Shown: positions 37,433-46,952 of the stretch, piece after piece
Position numbering within the stretch: the stretch's first letter is position 1
How the letters are laid out: every line of letters starts with the position of its first letter
From: an uncultured Paracoccaceae bacterium
Lineage (GTDB): Bacteria; Pseudomonadota; Alphaproteobacteria; Rhodobacterales; Rhodobacteraceae
DNA: 64,000 nt
Reading direction: 5' to 3'
Assembly (NCBI GenBank): GCA_947500135.1
Contig: CANMQX010000009.1
Span: 62,001 to 126,000 of the forward strand
The notes under the pieces: generated by a model
Told to the model about the DNA's origin: nothing
The model's input: the letters and a program-made list of their open reading frames with translations, nothing else
The model's database searches: none
Made by a program: the position numbers and the translations under genes

Positions 37433-38139
37433 GCGACTGGAAACCGAAACGGTTCTGGAAAACGGCCAAGGCGGAGGCTTGCGCGGGCGGCTTCACCGTT
37501 TTGCTGGATGAACGAACCGTCAAGACACCGGCCAAGGCCAACCTGACCGTGCCGACCCTTGCCATGGCCGAGGCGATTGCCGCCGAATGGGATGCGCAGG
37601 TGGATCTGTTTGACCCGCGCACGATGCCGGTTACCCGTGGTGCCAATGCCGCGATTGATAAGGTGCGCGTGCAACGGGCCGAGGTTGTGGCGCTGTTGGC
37701 GGAATATGGTGACAGTGATCTGTTATGCTACCGCGCTGCCGGGCCGGAAGGGTTGGTTGCGAAACAGGCGCAGAACTGGGACCCGATGCTGGATTGGGCG
37801 GCAAATACACTGGGCGCCCGGCTGTTTGTGGGACAGGGGGTCATGCATGTGCCCCAGACAACAGACGCGCTGGGCAAGTTGCGGACGCAGCTGGATGCGT
37901 TTGATGCATTTGCACTGGCCGCAGCGCATGATCTAATCAGCCTGTCGGGGTCTTTGGTTCTGGCGCTGGCCGTCACAAGGGGCGCGATTTCGGTTGAGGA
38001 TGCATGGTTGTTGTCGCGTATTGATGAGCATTGGCAAATCACCGAATGGGGCGAGGATGAAGAGGCCGCTGCAACCGAAGCGACCAAGCGCCGCGCCTTT
38101 TTGGATGCCGCGCAGTTCTATCAACTTTCGCAGTCTTAA
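37429..38139 (+). CDS. ATP12-family F1-ATPase assembly chaperone
   Basis: The 236-residue protein matches the ATP12 chaperone family, which in mitochondria binds the F1 alpha subunit and is found in bacteria mostly among alphaproteobacteria. Signatures include KPKRFWKTAKAEACAGGFTV, LDERTVKTPAKANLTVPT, IAAEWDAQVDLFDPRTMPVT and YGDSDLLCYRAAGPEGLVAK. It ends the rarA operon. The 216 bases before aapJ hold no clear terminator. Confidence 0.92.
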   Translation: MSDWKPKRFWKTAKAEACAGGFTVLLDERTVKTPAKANLTVPTLAMAEAIAAEWDAQVDLFDPRTMPVTRGANAAIDKVRVQRAEVVALLAEYGDSDLLCYRAAGPEGLVAKQAQNWDPMLDWAANTLGARLFVGQGVMHVPQTTDALGKLRTQLDAFDAFALAAAHDLISLSGSLVLALAVTRGAISVEDAWLLSRIDEHWQITEWGEDEEAAATEATKRRAFLDAAQFYQLSQS

Positions 38140-38355
38140 TCGAAACAGTGCGTTTCCAGGCAATCGGCAAAAAAACAGGTTGATTCGACGTCAATTGCAC
38201 AGAGATTTGCCACGGTTACCCTTGACCTCAACCGCAGAATGCCGAAACTCTTGCTCCATTGAGCCGGGACACTGCTCAAAAATCATGACTGTCTAAAGGG
38301 ACGGGACAAAAATTGGCTGCCTCATGTTGGGGCAGAAACTCAGGAAGAGGTAAAA

Positions 38356-39375
38356 ATGAAAAAAACCGTATTATTCGGCGCGCTGACTGTTGCTGGTCTT
38401 GCTGCCGGCATGGCTTCGGCGGCAACGCTAGATGATGTCAAGGCTCGCGGCTCGCTGAACTGCGGCGTGACAACTGGCCTGGTCGGCTTCGCATCGCCTG
38501 ATGCGAACGGCGTCTGGGACGGATTTGACGTTGGTGTGTGCCGCGCTGTTGCTGCGGCGATCTTTGGCGATCCGACAGCTGTTGAGTTCGTTCCAACAAC
38601 GGGCAAGACACGCTTTACAGCGCTGGCCTCCGGCGAAATCGACATGCTGGCCCGGAACACAACCTGGACATTCAGCCGCGACATCGACCTGAAGTTCGAA
38701 TTCACTGGCGTCAACTACTATGACGGTCAAGGCTTCCTGGTCCCCAAGGATCTGGGCGTTTCTTCCGCCAAGGATCTGGACGGCGCGACTGTCTGCATTC
38801 AGACTGGTACAACAACAGAGCTGAACCTGGCCGACTTCTTCCGGTCCAACAACATCTCTTACGATCCTGTGCCGATTGAAACCAACGCAGAAGGCCAGCA
38901 GCAATACCTTGCCGGTGCTTGCGACGTTTACACAACTGACGCATCTGGTCTGGCATCAACACGTGCCGCTTTCGAAAACCCAGGCGATCACGTTCTGTTG
39001 CCAGAAATCATCTCTAAAGAGCCGCTTGGCCCGCTTGTCCGCCATGGCGACAACGACTGGGGTGATGTGGTTCGTTGGACACTGAACGCACTGATCACAG
39101 CAGAAGAGCTGGGTGTCACATCTGCAAACGTTGCGGATCTGGCCGCTGCACCAACTGACAACCCCGAAGTGAACCGTCTGCTGGGCACCGAAGGTGAGTT
39201 GGGCGCGATGCTGGGTCTGGAAGCAGACTGGGCGAAGAACGCGATTGCTGCCGGTGGCAACTATGGCGAGCTGTTCGAAAAGAACATCGGTGAGAACACC
39301 CCAATCGGCCTGGCGCGCGGTCTGAACGCGCAGTGGACCGAAGGTGGTCTGATCTACTCTCCACCTTTCCGCTAA
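38356..39375 (+). CDS. aapJ: General L-amino acid ABC transporter, binding protein
   Basis: The 339-residue periplasmic protein has a signal peptide (KKTVLFGALTVAGLAAGMAS) and AapJ-type segments: TLDDVKARGSLNCGVTTGLV, GFASPDANGVWDGFDVGVCR, FTGVNYYDGQGFLVPKDLGV and CDVYTTDASGLASTRAAF. It binds a broad range of L-amino acids. GGAAGAGG precedes the ATG. A strong hairpin follows before the permease genes. Confidence 0.95.
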   Translation: MKKTVLFGALTVAGLAAGMASAATLDDVKARGSLNCGVTTGLVGFASPDANGVWDGFDVGVCRAVAAAIFGDPTAVEFVPTTGKTRFTALASGEIDMLARNTTWTFSRDIDLKFEFTGVNYYDGQGFLVPKDLGVSSAKDLDGATVCIQTGTTTELNLADFFRSNNISYDPVPIETNAEGQQQYLAGACDVYTTDASGLASTRAAFENPGDHVLLPEIISKEPLGPLVRHGDNDWGDVVRWTLNALITAEELGVTSANVADLAAAPTDNPEVNRLLGTEGELGAMLGLEADWAKNAIAAGGNYGELFEKNIGENTPIGLARGLNAQWTEGGLIYSPPFR

Positions 39376-39392
39376 GGAAAACCTGAACGACC

Positions 39393-39420
39393 AAAGGGCG
39401 CGGTACACACCGCGCCCTTT
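39393..39420 (+). terminator. Intercistronic hairpin between aapJ and aapQ
   Basis: AAAGGGCGCGGT (39393-39404) pairs with ACCGCGCCCTTT (39409-39420) around ACAC. The weak T-tract suggests partial termination or 3'-end protection of aapJ mRNA, similar to the ugpB-ugpA gap. Confidence 0.8.
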
Positions 39421-39502
39421 GACAAAGAAGACCAGAAAAATCGGTGCATAGAGCTGCGCAAAGTGGCCATAACAAGTGACACCGAGTTAACGGGGAAAAA
39501 TT

Positions 39503-40717
39503 ATGACGTCGATCACAGACCCGCCACAGGGGTCATTCCGCCTGTCGATGCTCATCAACGACACGCGCTACCGGTCCTATACATTCCAGTTTATTGCGCT
39601 CGTGGTGTTGATCGGCTTCATGGCCTATCTCGGGATGAACCTTGTCAGTAACCTTGCCGCTGCAGGGCTGAACATCTCTTTTGACTTCCTGGGTGATCCA
39701 GCCGGTTATGACATTAACCAGCGCCCCATCGAATATGACAGTCAGTCATCGCATTTGCGGGCCTCGGTGGTTGGCATCATCAATACGCTGATCATTGCCG
39801 TTTTGGCCTGTATCACGGCCACGATTTTCGGTGTCGTCGCCGGTGTTTTACGGTTGTCCAACAACTGGGTCGTTTCCAAACTGATGGCCATTTATGTTGA
39901 GATTTTCCGCAACGTCCCCGTACTGATCTGGATCATCATCATCTTTTCGATCATGACCGTCAGCATGCCGTCGCCGCGCGCCTTCCGGGGTGATGATCCG
40001 TCGTCCAGCATGCTGTTTGATACATTCGCATTCACCAACCGCGGTGTTTACACACCTAAGCCGATCTTTGACAGCGGCGGTTGGATTGTGGTTGCCGTCT
40101 TTATCCTGTCGATCATCGGGATTTTTGCTTATCGCCGCTATGCGACGAAGAAGCTTTATGCGACCGGGCAGCTTTTGCCGACATTCTGGCCATCCGTTGC
40201 GATGTTCTTTGTCCCTGCGATACTGGTCTATTACATCCTGGGTCGTCCGATCACGCTGGAATATCCGTCGTTGCAAGGCTTCAACTTCCAGGGCGGGATA
40301 CAGCTGCGCGGGTCGCTGATTGCCTTATGGTTCGCGTTGGCGATCTACACCGGTGCATTCATCGCTGAAAACGTCCGTGCCGGTATTCAGGCGATTTCCA
40401 AAGGCCAGACAGAGGCGGCTGCGTCGCTGGGTCTGCGTCCGGGCCGGATCATGAACCTGGTGATCCTGCCGCAGGCGCTGCGGGTCATCATCCCGCCGTT
40501 GATTTCGCAATACCTGAACATCACCAAGAACAGCTCGCTAGCGATCGCTGTTGGGTACATGGACGTGACCGCAACGCTGGGGGGCATCACGCTGAACCAA
40601 ACCGGTCGCGCGATTGAGGCGGTTCTGTTGTTGATGTTGTTCTACCTTACGATCTCGCTTCTGATTTCGGCGGTGATGAACGTCTACAACAACTCTGTTA
40701 AGTTGAGGGAGCGCTGA
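39503..40717 (+). CDS. aapQ: General L-amino acid ABC transporter permease AapQ
   Basis: The 404-residue inner-membrane permease has about eight hydrophobic segments. AapQ-like features are LNISFDFLGDPAGYDINQRP, IEIFRNVPVLI-like VEIFRNVPVLIWIIIIFSIM, and the EAA loop AISKGQTEAAASLGLRPGRI. Two bases separate it from aapM, and they form a heterodimeric pore. Confidence 0.94.
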   Translation: MTSITDPPQGSFRLSMLINDTRYRSYTFQFIALVVLIGFMAYLGMNLVSNLAAAGLNISFDFLGDPAGYDINQRPIEYDSQSSHLRASVVGIINTLIIAVLACITATIFGVVAGVLRLSNNWVVSKLMAIYVEIFRNVPVLIWIIIIFSIMTVSMPSPRAFRGDDPSSSMLFDTFAFTNRGVYTPKPIFDSGGWIVVAVFILSIIGIFAYRRYATKKLYATGQLLPTFWPSVAMFFVPAILVYYILGRPITLEYPSLQGFNFQGGIQLRGSLIALWFALAIYTGAFIAENVRAGIQAISKGQTEAAASLGLRPGRIMNLVILPQALRVIIPPLISQYLNITKNSSLAIAVGYMDVTATLGGITLNQTGRAIEAVLLLMLFYLTISLLISAVMNVYNNSVKLRER

Positions 40718-40718
40718 T

Positions 40719-42017
40719 ATGTCAGATACGCATGCACACTCCGTCGCTTTTGTTCGCACTGAAACACTGCCCGAACTGCCGCCACCGGCCAGCCAGGCAG
40801 GGATTGTCAAATGGATGCGGGAGAACCTGTTTTCGAGCGTCCCCAACGGTATCCTGACGCTGGCGGCGATCTATGTGATCTACCTGATCGTGACCTCTGC
40901 ATTTCCATGGATTGCAAACGGGATCTGGAACGCGGATTCGCTGGCCGAATGCCGGACCATCCTTGATGGAACCACGGGTGCGTGTTTCTCGGTCCTGACA
41001 GAACGATGGAACCAGCTTCTATTCGGGTTCAGCTACCCGACCGAGCATTACTGGCGTCCAAGCGTTGCCTTTGTTCTGCTATTCGCAGCGGCCGCGCCGG
41101 TGATGTTTTTTGATCTGCCGCGCAAGCTGCTGATCTTTACAGGCATCTACCCGTTTCTGGCCTATTGGCTGATCTGGGGCGGCACGATCTTTACCCCGCT
41201 ATTTGCGCTGGTTGGTTTGGTCATCGGTTATCTGGTCTATGCCCGCTTTGTGAAGGACAGCTTTGCAATGGGCTTTTTCGGCGGGGTGATTGCCGCGCTG
41301 ATGACCTGGTTCATTGGTGGCTACATCACTGAGGCCATAGCGCCGGCAGAGCCTTTCCTTGAGGCTGTGCAATCACGGAACATGGGGGGCTTCATGCTCA
41401 ACATGATCCTGGGGGTGGTCTGTGTGTCGCTGTCCTTGCCGATTGGTATCGTATTGGCGCTGGGCCGTCAGTCCGACATGCCGATCATCAAGTGGATTTG
41501 CGTTGTCTTCATCGAATTCATTCGGGGTGTGCCGCTGATCACATTGCTTTTCGTGGCAAACGTGGTTCTGGCCTATTTCCTGCCACCGGGTACGACGTTT
41601 GATTTGATCTTGCGGGTGATCATCATGATCACGATGTTTTCGGCGGCCTATATCGCCGAGGTGATCCGTGGTGGTCTGGCGGCCTTGCCCAAGGGACAAT
41701 ACGAGGCGGCTGACAGTCTTGGTCTGGATTACGCGCAGGCGATGCGCCTGATCATCCTGCCGCAAGCGCTGAAAATCTCGATCCCGGGCATCGTGAACGT
41801 GGCCGTTGGTCTGTTCAAGGACACGGTGCTGGTGTCGGTCATTTCGATGTTCGATCTGCTAGGCATGATCCGCGGTCCCATCTTGTCGTCGACCGATTGG
41901 AACGGCGTTTACTGGGAACTGTTCATGGCCGCTTCCGTTCTGTTCTTTGTCGTCTGCTACGGCATCTCACAATACTCACAATGGTTGGAGCGCAGGCTCG
42001 CAACCGACCACCGATAG
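40719..42017 (+). CDS. aapM: General L-amino acid ABC transporter permease AapM
   Basis: The 432-residue permease partner of AapQ begins MSDTHAHSVAFVRTETLPEL. It has multiple helices, the VVFIEFIRGVPLITLLFVAN segment and the EAA loop ALPKGQYEAADSLGLDYAQA. GGAG-containing sequence overlaps the aapQ end as a ribosome-binding site. Confidence 0.94.
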   Translation: MSDTHAHSVAFVRTETLPELPPPASQAGIVKWMRENLFSSVPNGILTLAAIYVIYLIVTSAFPWIANGIWNADSLAECRTILDGTTGACFSVLTERWNQLLFGFSYPTEHYWRPSVAFVLLFAAAAPVMFFDLPRKLLIFTGIYPFLAYWLIWGGTIFTPLFALVGLVIGYLVYARFVKDSFAMGFFGGVIAALMTWFIGGYITEAIAPAEPFLEAVQSRNMGGFMLNMILGVVCVSLSLPIGIVLALGRQSDMPIIKWICVVFIEFIRGVPLITLLFVANVVLAYFLPPGTTFDLILRVIIMITMFSAAYIAEVIRGGLAALPKGQYEAADSLGLDYAQAMRLIILPQALKISIPGIVNVAVGLFKDTVLVSVISMFDLLGMIRGPILSSTDWNGVYWELFMAASVLFFVVCYGISQYSQWLERRLATDHR

Positions 42018-42029
42018 GAGGCTGATATC

Positions 42030-42821
42030 ATGGCCGAAGCAATACTGACAAAAGCCTCTGACGCACCCAAGATGCAAGTCTCGGACGAATTGGCGATTAC
42101 TATTGAAAATATGAACAAATGGTACGGCTCGTTCCACGTTCTGCGTGACATCGACCTGAGCGTCTATCGCGGAGAGCGGATCGTGATTTGTGGCCCGTCC
42201 GGGTCCGGCAAATCGACCCTGATCCGCTGCATCAACGCGCTGGAAGAGCACCAGCAGGGCAAGATTACGGTGGATGGCACTGTGCTGTCATCGGACTTGA
42301 AGAATATCGATAAGATCCGGTCAGAAGTTGGTATGTGCTTTCAGCATTTCAACCTGTTCCCACATCTGACGATCCTTGAGAACTGTACGCTGGCCCCGAT
42401 CTGGGTGCGTAAGACACCAAAGCGCGAAGCCGAGGAAACAGCGATGCATTTCCTTGAAAAAGTGAAGATCCCCGAGCAGGCCGACAAATATCCCGGCCAG
42501 CTATCGGGTGGTCAACAGCAGCGTGTGGCGATCGCCCGCTCGCTCTGCATGAAGCCCCGCATCATGCTGTTTGACGAACCGACATCGGCCCTTGATCCAG
42601 AGATGATCAAGGAGGTGCTGGATACGATGATCGAACTGGCCGAGGAAGGTATGACCATGCTGTGCGTGACGCACGAGATGGGCTTTGCCCGTCAGGTGGC
42701 GAACCGGGTCATCTTTATGGATCAGGGCCAGATTGTTGAACAGAATGAGCCTGAAGAGTTCTTCCTCAATCCGCAGTCGGATCGGACGCAACTGTTCCTG
42801 AGCCAGATCCTCGGACACTGA
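42030..42821 (+). CDS. aapP: General L-amino acid ABC transporter ATPase AapP
   Basis: The 263-residue ATPase has Walker [19 protein letters not shown], the signature [15 protein letters not shown] and Walker [16 protein letters not shown]. The [20 protein letters not shown] segment is typical of polar amino acid transporters. TAGGAGG precedes the ATG. It ends the aapJQMP operon before three tandem hairpins. Confidence 0.96.
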   Translation: MAEAILTKASDAPKMQVSDELAITIENMNKWYGSFHVLRDIDLSVYRGERIVICGPSGSGKSTLIRCINALEEHQQGKITVDGTVLSSDLKNIDKIRSEVGMCFQHFNLFPHLTILENCTLAPIWVRKTPKREAEETAMHFLEKVKIPEQADKYPGQLSGGQQQRVAIARSLCMKPRIMLFDEPTSALDPEMIKEVLDTMIELAEEGMTMLCVTHEMGFARQVANRVIFMDQGQIVEQNEPEEFFLNPQSDRTQLFLSQILGH

Positions 42822-42860
42822 AACTTGCTTTGGCCCCGGACAGGATTCGGGGCCAAACAG

Positions 42861-42931
42861 CAATTCTTGGAACAAGAATTGCGCCCAAATCCTCTTAGAG
42901 GATTTGTCTTCAGACTTTCTATGAAAGTCTG
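42861..42931. terminator. Three tandem 9-bp hairpins between aapP and sixA
   Basis: Three perfect 9-bp stems with 3-base loops and 4-base spacers: CAATTCTTG-GAA (42861-42881), CAAATCCTC-TTA (42886-42906) and CAGACTTTC-TAT (42911-42931), each followed by its complement. They lie between convergent genes and may work as a bidirectional terminator. The build matches the arrays at 26599 and 50939. Confidence 0.65.
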
Positions 42932-42935
42932 CCGC

Positions 42936-43439
42936 CTATTCCAAATCACGCGGTACAATAAAGTCGACCACACGCCCGCTACGCGGTGCGACCACAGCCC
43001 AGTGGTCTGCATCAAAATCCATGATGGTCGTCGCACATGTCGGGTAATCGCTGAACCTGTGGTGATCCGGTGCCGCTGCAGCCAGCGCATTGGCCAGCAT
43101 TCCGATCCCTGGATTATGACCAATCACCCCGACAGTCTGTTCCTCTTGCCGATGAAGCTGATCAAGGATCGTGTCAGGCGCTGCGTGATACAGCATTTGT
43201 GACAGGCGCAAGGCAGGTTCGGGCGACAGTTCCGGCAGGATCAGCCCAGCCGTTTCGCGTGTCCGCGCGGCGTCTGAGCAGAGTATAACATCTGGTCGAT
43301 ACCCGTTTTGTGCCATCCATGTGCCGATTGCTTTGGCGGATGCCTGCCCTCGCTTGTTCAGCACCCGTGCGTGATCATCGGCGAAAGGATCGCTCCAACT
43401 GGATTTGGCATGCCTTATCAGGATCAGGCGCAGGGTCAT
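42936..43439 (-). CDS. sixA: SixA-like phosphohistidine phosphatase
   Basis: A 167-residue histidine-phosphatase-superfamily protein. The RHG-type motif is LRLILIRHAKSSWSDPFADD; a conserved CSDAARTRETAGLI and a late histidine in TVGVIGHNPGIGMLANALA are present. SixA removes phosphate from histidine-containing phosphotransfer proteins; the target here is unknown. The start at 43439 overlaps the upstream ferredoxin gene by four bases. Confidence 0.85.
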   Translation of the reverse strand: MTLRLILIRHAKSSWSDPFADDHARVLNKRGQASAKAIGTWMAQNGYRPDVILCSDAARTRETAGLILPELSPEPALRLSQMLYHAAPDTILDQLHRQEEQTVGVIGHNPGIGMLANALAAAAPDHHRFSDYPTCATTIMDFDADHWAVVAPRSGRVVDFIVPRDLE

Positions 43440-44083
43440 AAAAAGGCCTCCATATGGAATGCGGCTTGGGCGGGCAGGCGTTTGCCTTGCCCAACCGGGC
43501 AAGCCCGGCGCGCGGCGCATCCCGTGGTCATGCAACCGTGTCCGGCGGGTTTTCGCAAGTGGGATTTGCAGGCTTCGACATCATAGCCATTTGCAAAGGC
43601 ATCTACCGGGCAGGCAGTTTTGCACGGTTGGTCGACACAGGTATCGCAGGGCTGCCGCCCCTGCACTGTCTCTGTTTCCCATGGCAGCAAAACTGCGCCG
43701 CGATAAGACGCAAAGAGCCGGGCCTGATCATGGACCAGAAACCCGATTGGGGATGCCCATGACCGCCCCGTGCGCAGGGCCCAACTGTAGAACGGGTGAT
43801 AGGGTGGCTCGTCAGAGGGGTAGAGCGCGCGGCCCCCGCATTGCTGCGCAATTGGATCAAGAACCGATTTTGACCAGCGGTCCAAGGGGTCGGGCTGCCC
43901 ATCCTGGTATGCAGTGCTTTGCGTAAAGATGTCCCAGAACCGCGGCTCATCTGGGCCGACCAGCATGAGCGTTCCGGAAGGCAGGGGTAACGTGTCTTTG
44001 GCCGTTACTTTAAAACGGCCCATATCTTGCAATCCTGCGGCAGCGAGGTTGTCCAACAGGGCCGGTAATCCTGGTTCAGCCAT
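43436..44083 (-). CDS. 4Fe-4S ferredoxin-type protein
   Basis: A 215-residue protein whose C-terminal third has two cysteine clusters, QPCDTCVDQPCKTACPVDAF and the pair EACKSHLRK / CMTTGCAARRACPVGQGK. These resemble the double-cluster domain of QueG-like enzymes, and the N-terminal part (LPSGTLMLVGPDEPRFWDIF) is specific to a family of ferredoxin-like proteins common in Rhodobacteraceae. The redox partner is unknown. It is co-translated with the sixA-like gene. Confidence 0.8.
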   Translation of the reverse strand: MAEPGLPALLDNLAAAGLQDMGRFKVTAKDTLPLPSGTLMLVGPDEPRFWDIFTQSTAYQDGQPDPLDRWSKSVLDPIAQQCGGRALYPSDEPPYHPFYSWALRTGRSWASPIGFLVHDQARLFASYRGAVLLPWETETVQGRQPCDTCVDQPCKTACPVDAFANGYDVEACKSHLRKPAGHGCMTTGCAARRACPVGQGKRLPAQAAFHMEAFL

Positions 44084-44111
44084 CGCAGAAACCTACGCTA
44101 GACAAGCGCCC

Positions 44112-44612
44112 TTAACCAACCCGTGACCAGCTTGGTGGAATGCGTGGATCGGGGCTGTCGGAAGTGAAAGTTACCGTGTTGCCATCGCAGGCATAGCTGC
44201 CACTGCCGCCGCCAAACATCCCCGTGTCGGACGTGAAGGGGATCGTCATGGTCTGCCCCATCACATTGGCCGATCCAACCAGATCATAGCTGGCTGTTGT
44301 GACCGACCAATTGCCGCCTTCACCTACAAACGGGCCGCCGCTGGTGCCGCGCACGCTGACATCCATTGCCGGCACGTCGGGCACAACGACATTCAGAATC
44401 AGATCATTGATCACCATATTGATCATGCTATCGGGCGTGATCGTCATGGTGACATTACCTCCAACCGGCGTTGCGCTGCCGTTCATTTGCCCGCCCATGA
44501 TCTGGGCCAGATCATTCAGGTCAGCCTGCCATGTGCCGATCAGGCAGTCGTCAACGGCAAAGGCCGCACTGGCCGACATGATCGCGGCGAATGAGAGGGG
44601 GAGAATCCGCAT
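44112..44612 (-). CDS. Secreted protein of unknown function
   Basis: A 166-residue protein with a signal peptide (RILPLSFAAIMSASAAFA) and a mature part starting VDDCLIGTWQADLNDLAQIM. It is predicted beta-rich with glycine-rich stretches (GTSGGPFVGEGGNWSVTTAS; FGGGSGSYACDGNTVTFTS). Two cysteines, one at each end, may form a disulfide. The pattern CLxGTW is typical of small lipocalin-like or DUF-type secreted proteins. AAGGA lies before ATG 44612, which is preferred over a longer frame. Confidence 0.7.
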   Translation of the reverse strand: MRILPLSFAAIMSASAAFAVDDCLIGTWQADLNDLAQIMGGQMNGSATPVGGNVTMTITPDSMINMVINDLILNVVVPDVPAMDVSVRGTSGGPFVGEGGNWSVTTASYDLVGSANVMGQTMTIPFTSDTGMFGGGSGSYACDGNTVTFTSDSPDPRIPPSWSRVG

Positions 44613-44678
44613 CTTGATATCCTTCAGGTCAATAATGCCCGAACGATAGCACGACAAAACGTAGTTGCTAGCGTAGTC

Positions 44679-45551
44679 TTATCGTGGTTCGCGGATCAGC
44701 GACCCGGCGCCGTGATCGGTGAAGAGTTCCAGCAGACAGGCATTGGGTGCCCGACCGTCAAGGATCACCACTGCCCTCACACCTTGTTCCATGGCCGCTA
44801 GTGCGGTTTCTGTCTTGGGGATCATGCCGCCTGCGATGGTCCCGTCCTTGATCAGCTCGGGGATTTGAGTAGGTGGAATTTCTGTCAGGACTTCCCCATT
44901 CTTGTCCTTGACCCCAGCCACATCCGTCAACAACAGCAGCCGATCGGCCTGCAGCGCGCTGGCGATGGCCCCCGCAGCCGTGTCACCATTGATGTTATAT
45001 GTTTCCCCATTCCGCCCCATGCCTAGCGGCGCGATCACCGGTATTGCACGGGCATTATGCAAGTCGCGCAGAATGGACGGCTCCACATCGACGGGTGTTC
45101 CCACGAAACCAAGCGCTGCATCCGTCTGGTCGCAGACCATCAGATTGGCGTCTTTACCTGAGAGGCCCACCGCCTTGCCCCCTTCGGCGCTGATCGCCTG
45201 CACCAGCCGGTTATTCACCTTGCCCGACAGGACCATTTCAACCACATCCATGGTCGCCTGATCGGTCACCCGCTTACCGTTGACAAATTCTGATTTGATA
45301 TCCAGCCGCGCCAGCATGTCGTTGATCATCGGCCCGCCGCCATGCACCACAACCGGGTTCAGCCCGACCTGCTGCATCAGCACCACGTCGCGGGCAAAGC
45401 TGGCCATGGCATCATCGCTGCCCATCGCATGCCCGCCCAGTTTGATCACAACTGTCGCCCCAGCATAGCGCTGCATATAGGGCAGGGCCTGTGACAGGGT
45501 GGCGGCGGTGGCGATCCAGTCGCGGTTCATGTCATTGGTCCTTGTCTTCAT
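44679..45551 (-). CDS. argB: Acetylglutamate kinase
   Basis: Phosphorylates N-acetylglutamate in arginine synthesis. The 290-residue protein has [39 protein letters not shown], the substrate loop [20 protein letters not shown] and [20 protein letters not shown]. It ends [16 protein letters not shown]. The ATG at 45551 overlaps the engB stop by four bases (ATGA), supporting this start. Confidence 0.96.
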   Translation of the reverse strand: MKTRTNDMNRDWIATAATLSQALPYMQRYAGATVVIKLGGHAMGSDDAMASFARDVVLMQQVGLNPVVVHGGGPMINDMLARLDIKSEFVNGKRVTDQATMDVVEMVLSGKVNNRLVQAISAEGGKAVGLSGKDANLMVCDQTDAALGFVGTPVDVEPSILRDLHNARAIPVIAPLGMGRNGETYNINGDTAAGAIASALQADRLLLLTDVAGVKDKNGEVLTEIPPTQIPELIKDGTIAGGMIPKTETALAAMEQGVRAVVILDGRAPNACLLELFTDHGAGSLIREPR

Positions 45552-46195
45552 GCGATGTCTGCGATGATCGCCCGCAATGTTTTTATCCCATCGCCCTTTT
45601 CCGACGAGGTCAGGATCAGTTCAGGGAAGGCGGCGGGGTGTTTGGCCAGCGCTGCCCGCGTCTTTGCCAGGCTGTCATCCAATGCCTTGCCCTTGAGCTT
45701 GTCTGTCTTGGTCATGACCACCTGAAACGTCACGGCGGCACTGTCCAGCAGGGACATGATTTCTTCGTCCACCGCCTTGGCCCCGTGCCGCGCGTCGATC
45801 AGCACAAAGACCCGGCGCAGGGTTTGCCGCCCTTGCAGATATTGTTTCAGCAGCCGCTGCCATTTTTCAACGACCGCCACCGGCGCATTGGCGTAGCCAT
45901 AGCCGGGCAGGTCAACGACATAGATATCGCCAGCAGTGAAAAAGTTGATTTCCTGCGTCCGTCCGGGTGTGTTTGATGCCCGTGCCAACCCCTTGCGCCC
46001 GGTCAGGGCGTTGATCAGGGATGATTTGCCCACGTTTGACCGCCCGGCAAAGCAGATTTCGACCCGGTCCGCCGCTGGCAGCCCGTCCATGGCCACCACA
46101 CCTTTGAGGAATTCGGTTTCGCCTGCGAAGAGCAACCGGCCCTTTTCGAGGGTGGCATCATCGGGCGTTTCCGCCTCGGGAAAGCGCATTTCCAT
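45548..46195 (-). CDS. engB: Ribosome biogenesis GTPase EngB/YsxC
   Basis: A 215-residue TRAFAC GTPase for 50S assembly. G1 [17 protein letters not shown]2 [13 protein letters not shown]3 [12 protein letters not shown] and G4 TKTDKLKGK are all intact. It lies between the MOSC gene and argB on the minus strand with almost no spacing. Confidence 0.95.
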   Translation of the reverse strand: MEMRFPEAETPDDATLEKGRLLFAGETEFLKGVVAMDGLPAADRVEICFAGRSNVGKSSLINALTGRKGLARASNTPGRTQEINFFTAGDIYVVDLPGYGYANAPVAVVEKWQRLLKQYLQGRQTLRRVFVLIDARHGAKAVDEEIMSLLDSAAVTFQVVMTKTDKLKGKALDDSLAKTRAALAKHPAAFPELILTSSEKGDGIKTLRAIIADIA

Positions 46196-46196
46196 C

Positions 46197-46952
46197 TTAG
46201 CCCACCTTGACCTTGTCGTTCAGCCCAATCTTGCCACCTTGCAAGACCGTCGCATAGACGCCGAAATTCTGGTGGCCCCAGCCGTCGCGCAGCACGCCAA
46301 GCGTGTCGGTATCGCGCAACCCGGTTTTCGGATTGGCCTTCGTATGCGCGCAGCGCACGATCGGGTCATGGACATGCAATACGGCCTCGCCGATCTGCAC
46401 CTCCCTGCCGAGCCATTCGTTTTCTTCCCATGGCGCCGCCCCATCCAGCCAAATGTTGCCTCGCCAGCGTTCGATTTCCAACGGGCGCCCCAGCCGCCCT
46501 TGCACGGCCTTGTGGCTGGCATGAGTCATGATTGAGATGGACGGGTAGGGGCTGTCGGTCATGCCTCTGTCGGGTGCCGCGACAACGCCGCTGGACTGAA
46601 AGCTGCCATTGGCGGTCAGCGGGCTGACCCAAGCCAGAAACCGCGACACGTCATCGGGTTCATCGGGATTGAACTGCAATGTGCCCAGATCCTGATGGGT
46701 TAGTGTCAGCATTTGGGTGGCTTCATCTAGCTTCGCCCAGATACCAGCCACCCCCGGGGTCGTGACCCCGATCACGAAGTTCCGGCAAGATACCCATTCT
46801 GGGTTGTCTGCATCAAACTTTGTCTTTTGATGCGTGACCGCCCAATGCCTGTCCCATGGCATTGTCTTGCCTTCTGCCAGCGTCACGCTTTCCAGCGCTT
46901 CGCGCCCATGGCTTTTGATCGGGTGCCGCCACAATGCGGCGACGCTGATCAT
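46197..46952 (-). CDS. MOSC domain-containing protein
   Basis: A 251-residue protein with an N-terminal beta-barrel portion (AALWRHPIKSHGREALESVT, WDRHWAVTHQKTKFDADNPE) and a C-terminal MOSC domain (FGVYATVLQGGKIGLNDKVK at the end; RCAHTKANPKTGLRDTDTLG). MOSC proteins are related to the molybdenum cofactor sulfurase C-terminus and may handle molybdenum cofactor or N-hydroxylated substrates. One base separates it from engB, and it directly follows yidC. Confidence 0.88.
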   Translation of the reverse strand: MISVAALWRHPIKSHGREALESVTLAEGKTMPWDRHWAVTHQKTKFDADNPEWVSCRNFVIGVTTPGVAGIWAKLDEATQMLTLTHQDLGTLQFNPDEPDDVSRFLAWVSPLTANGSFQSSGVVAAPDRGMTDSPYPSISIMTHASHKAVQGRLGRPLEIERWRGNIWLDGAAPWEENEWLGREVQIGEAVLHVHDPIVRCAHTKANPKTGLRDTDTLGVLRDGWGHQNFGVYATVLQGGKIGLNDKVKVG

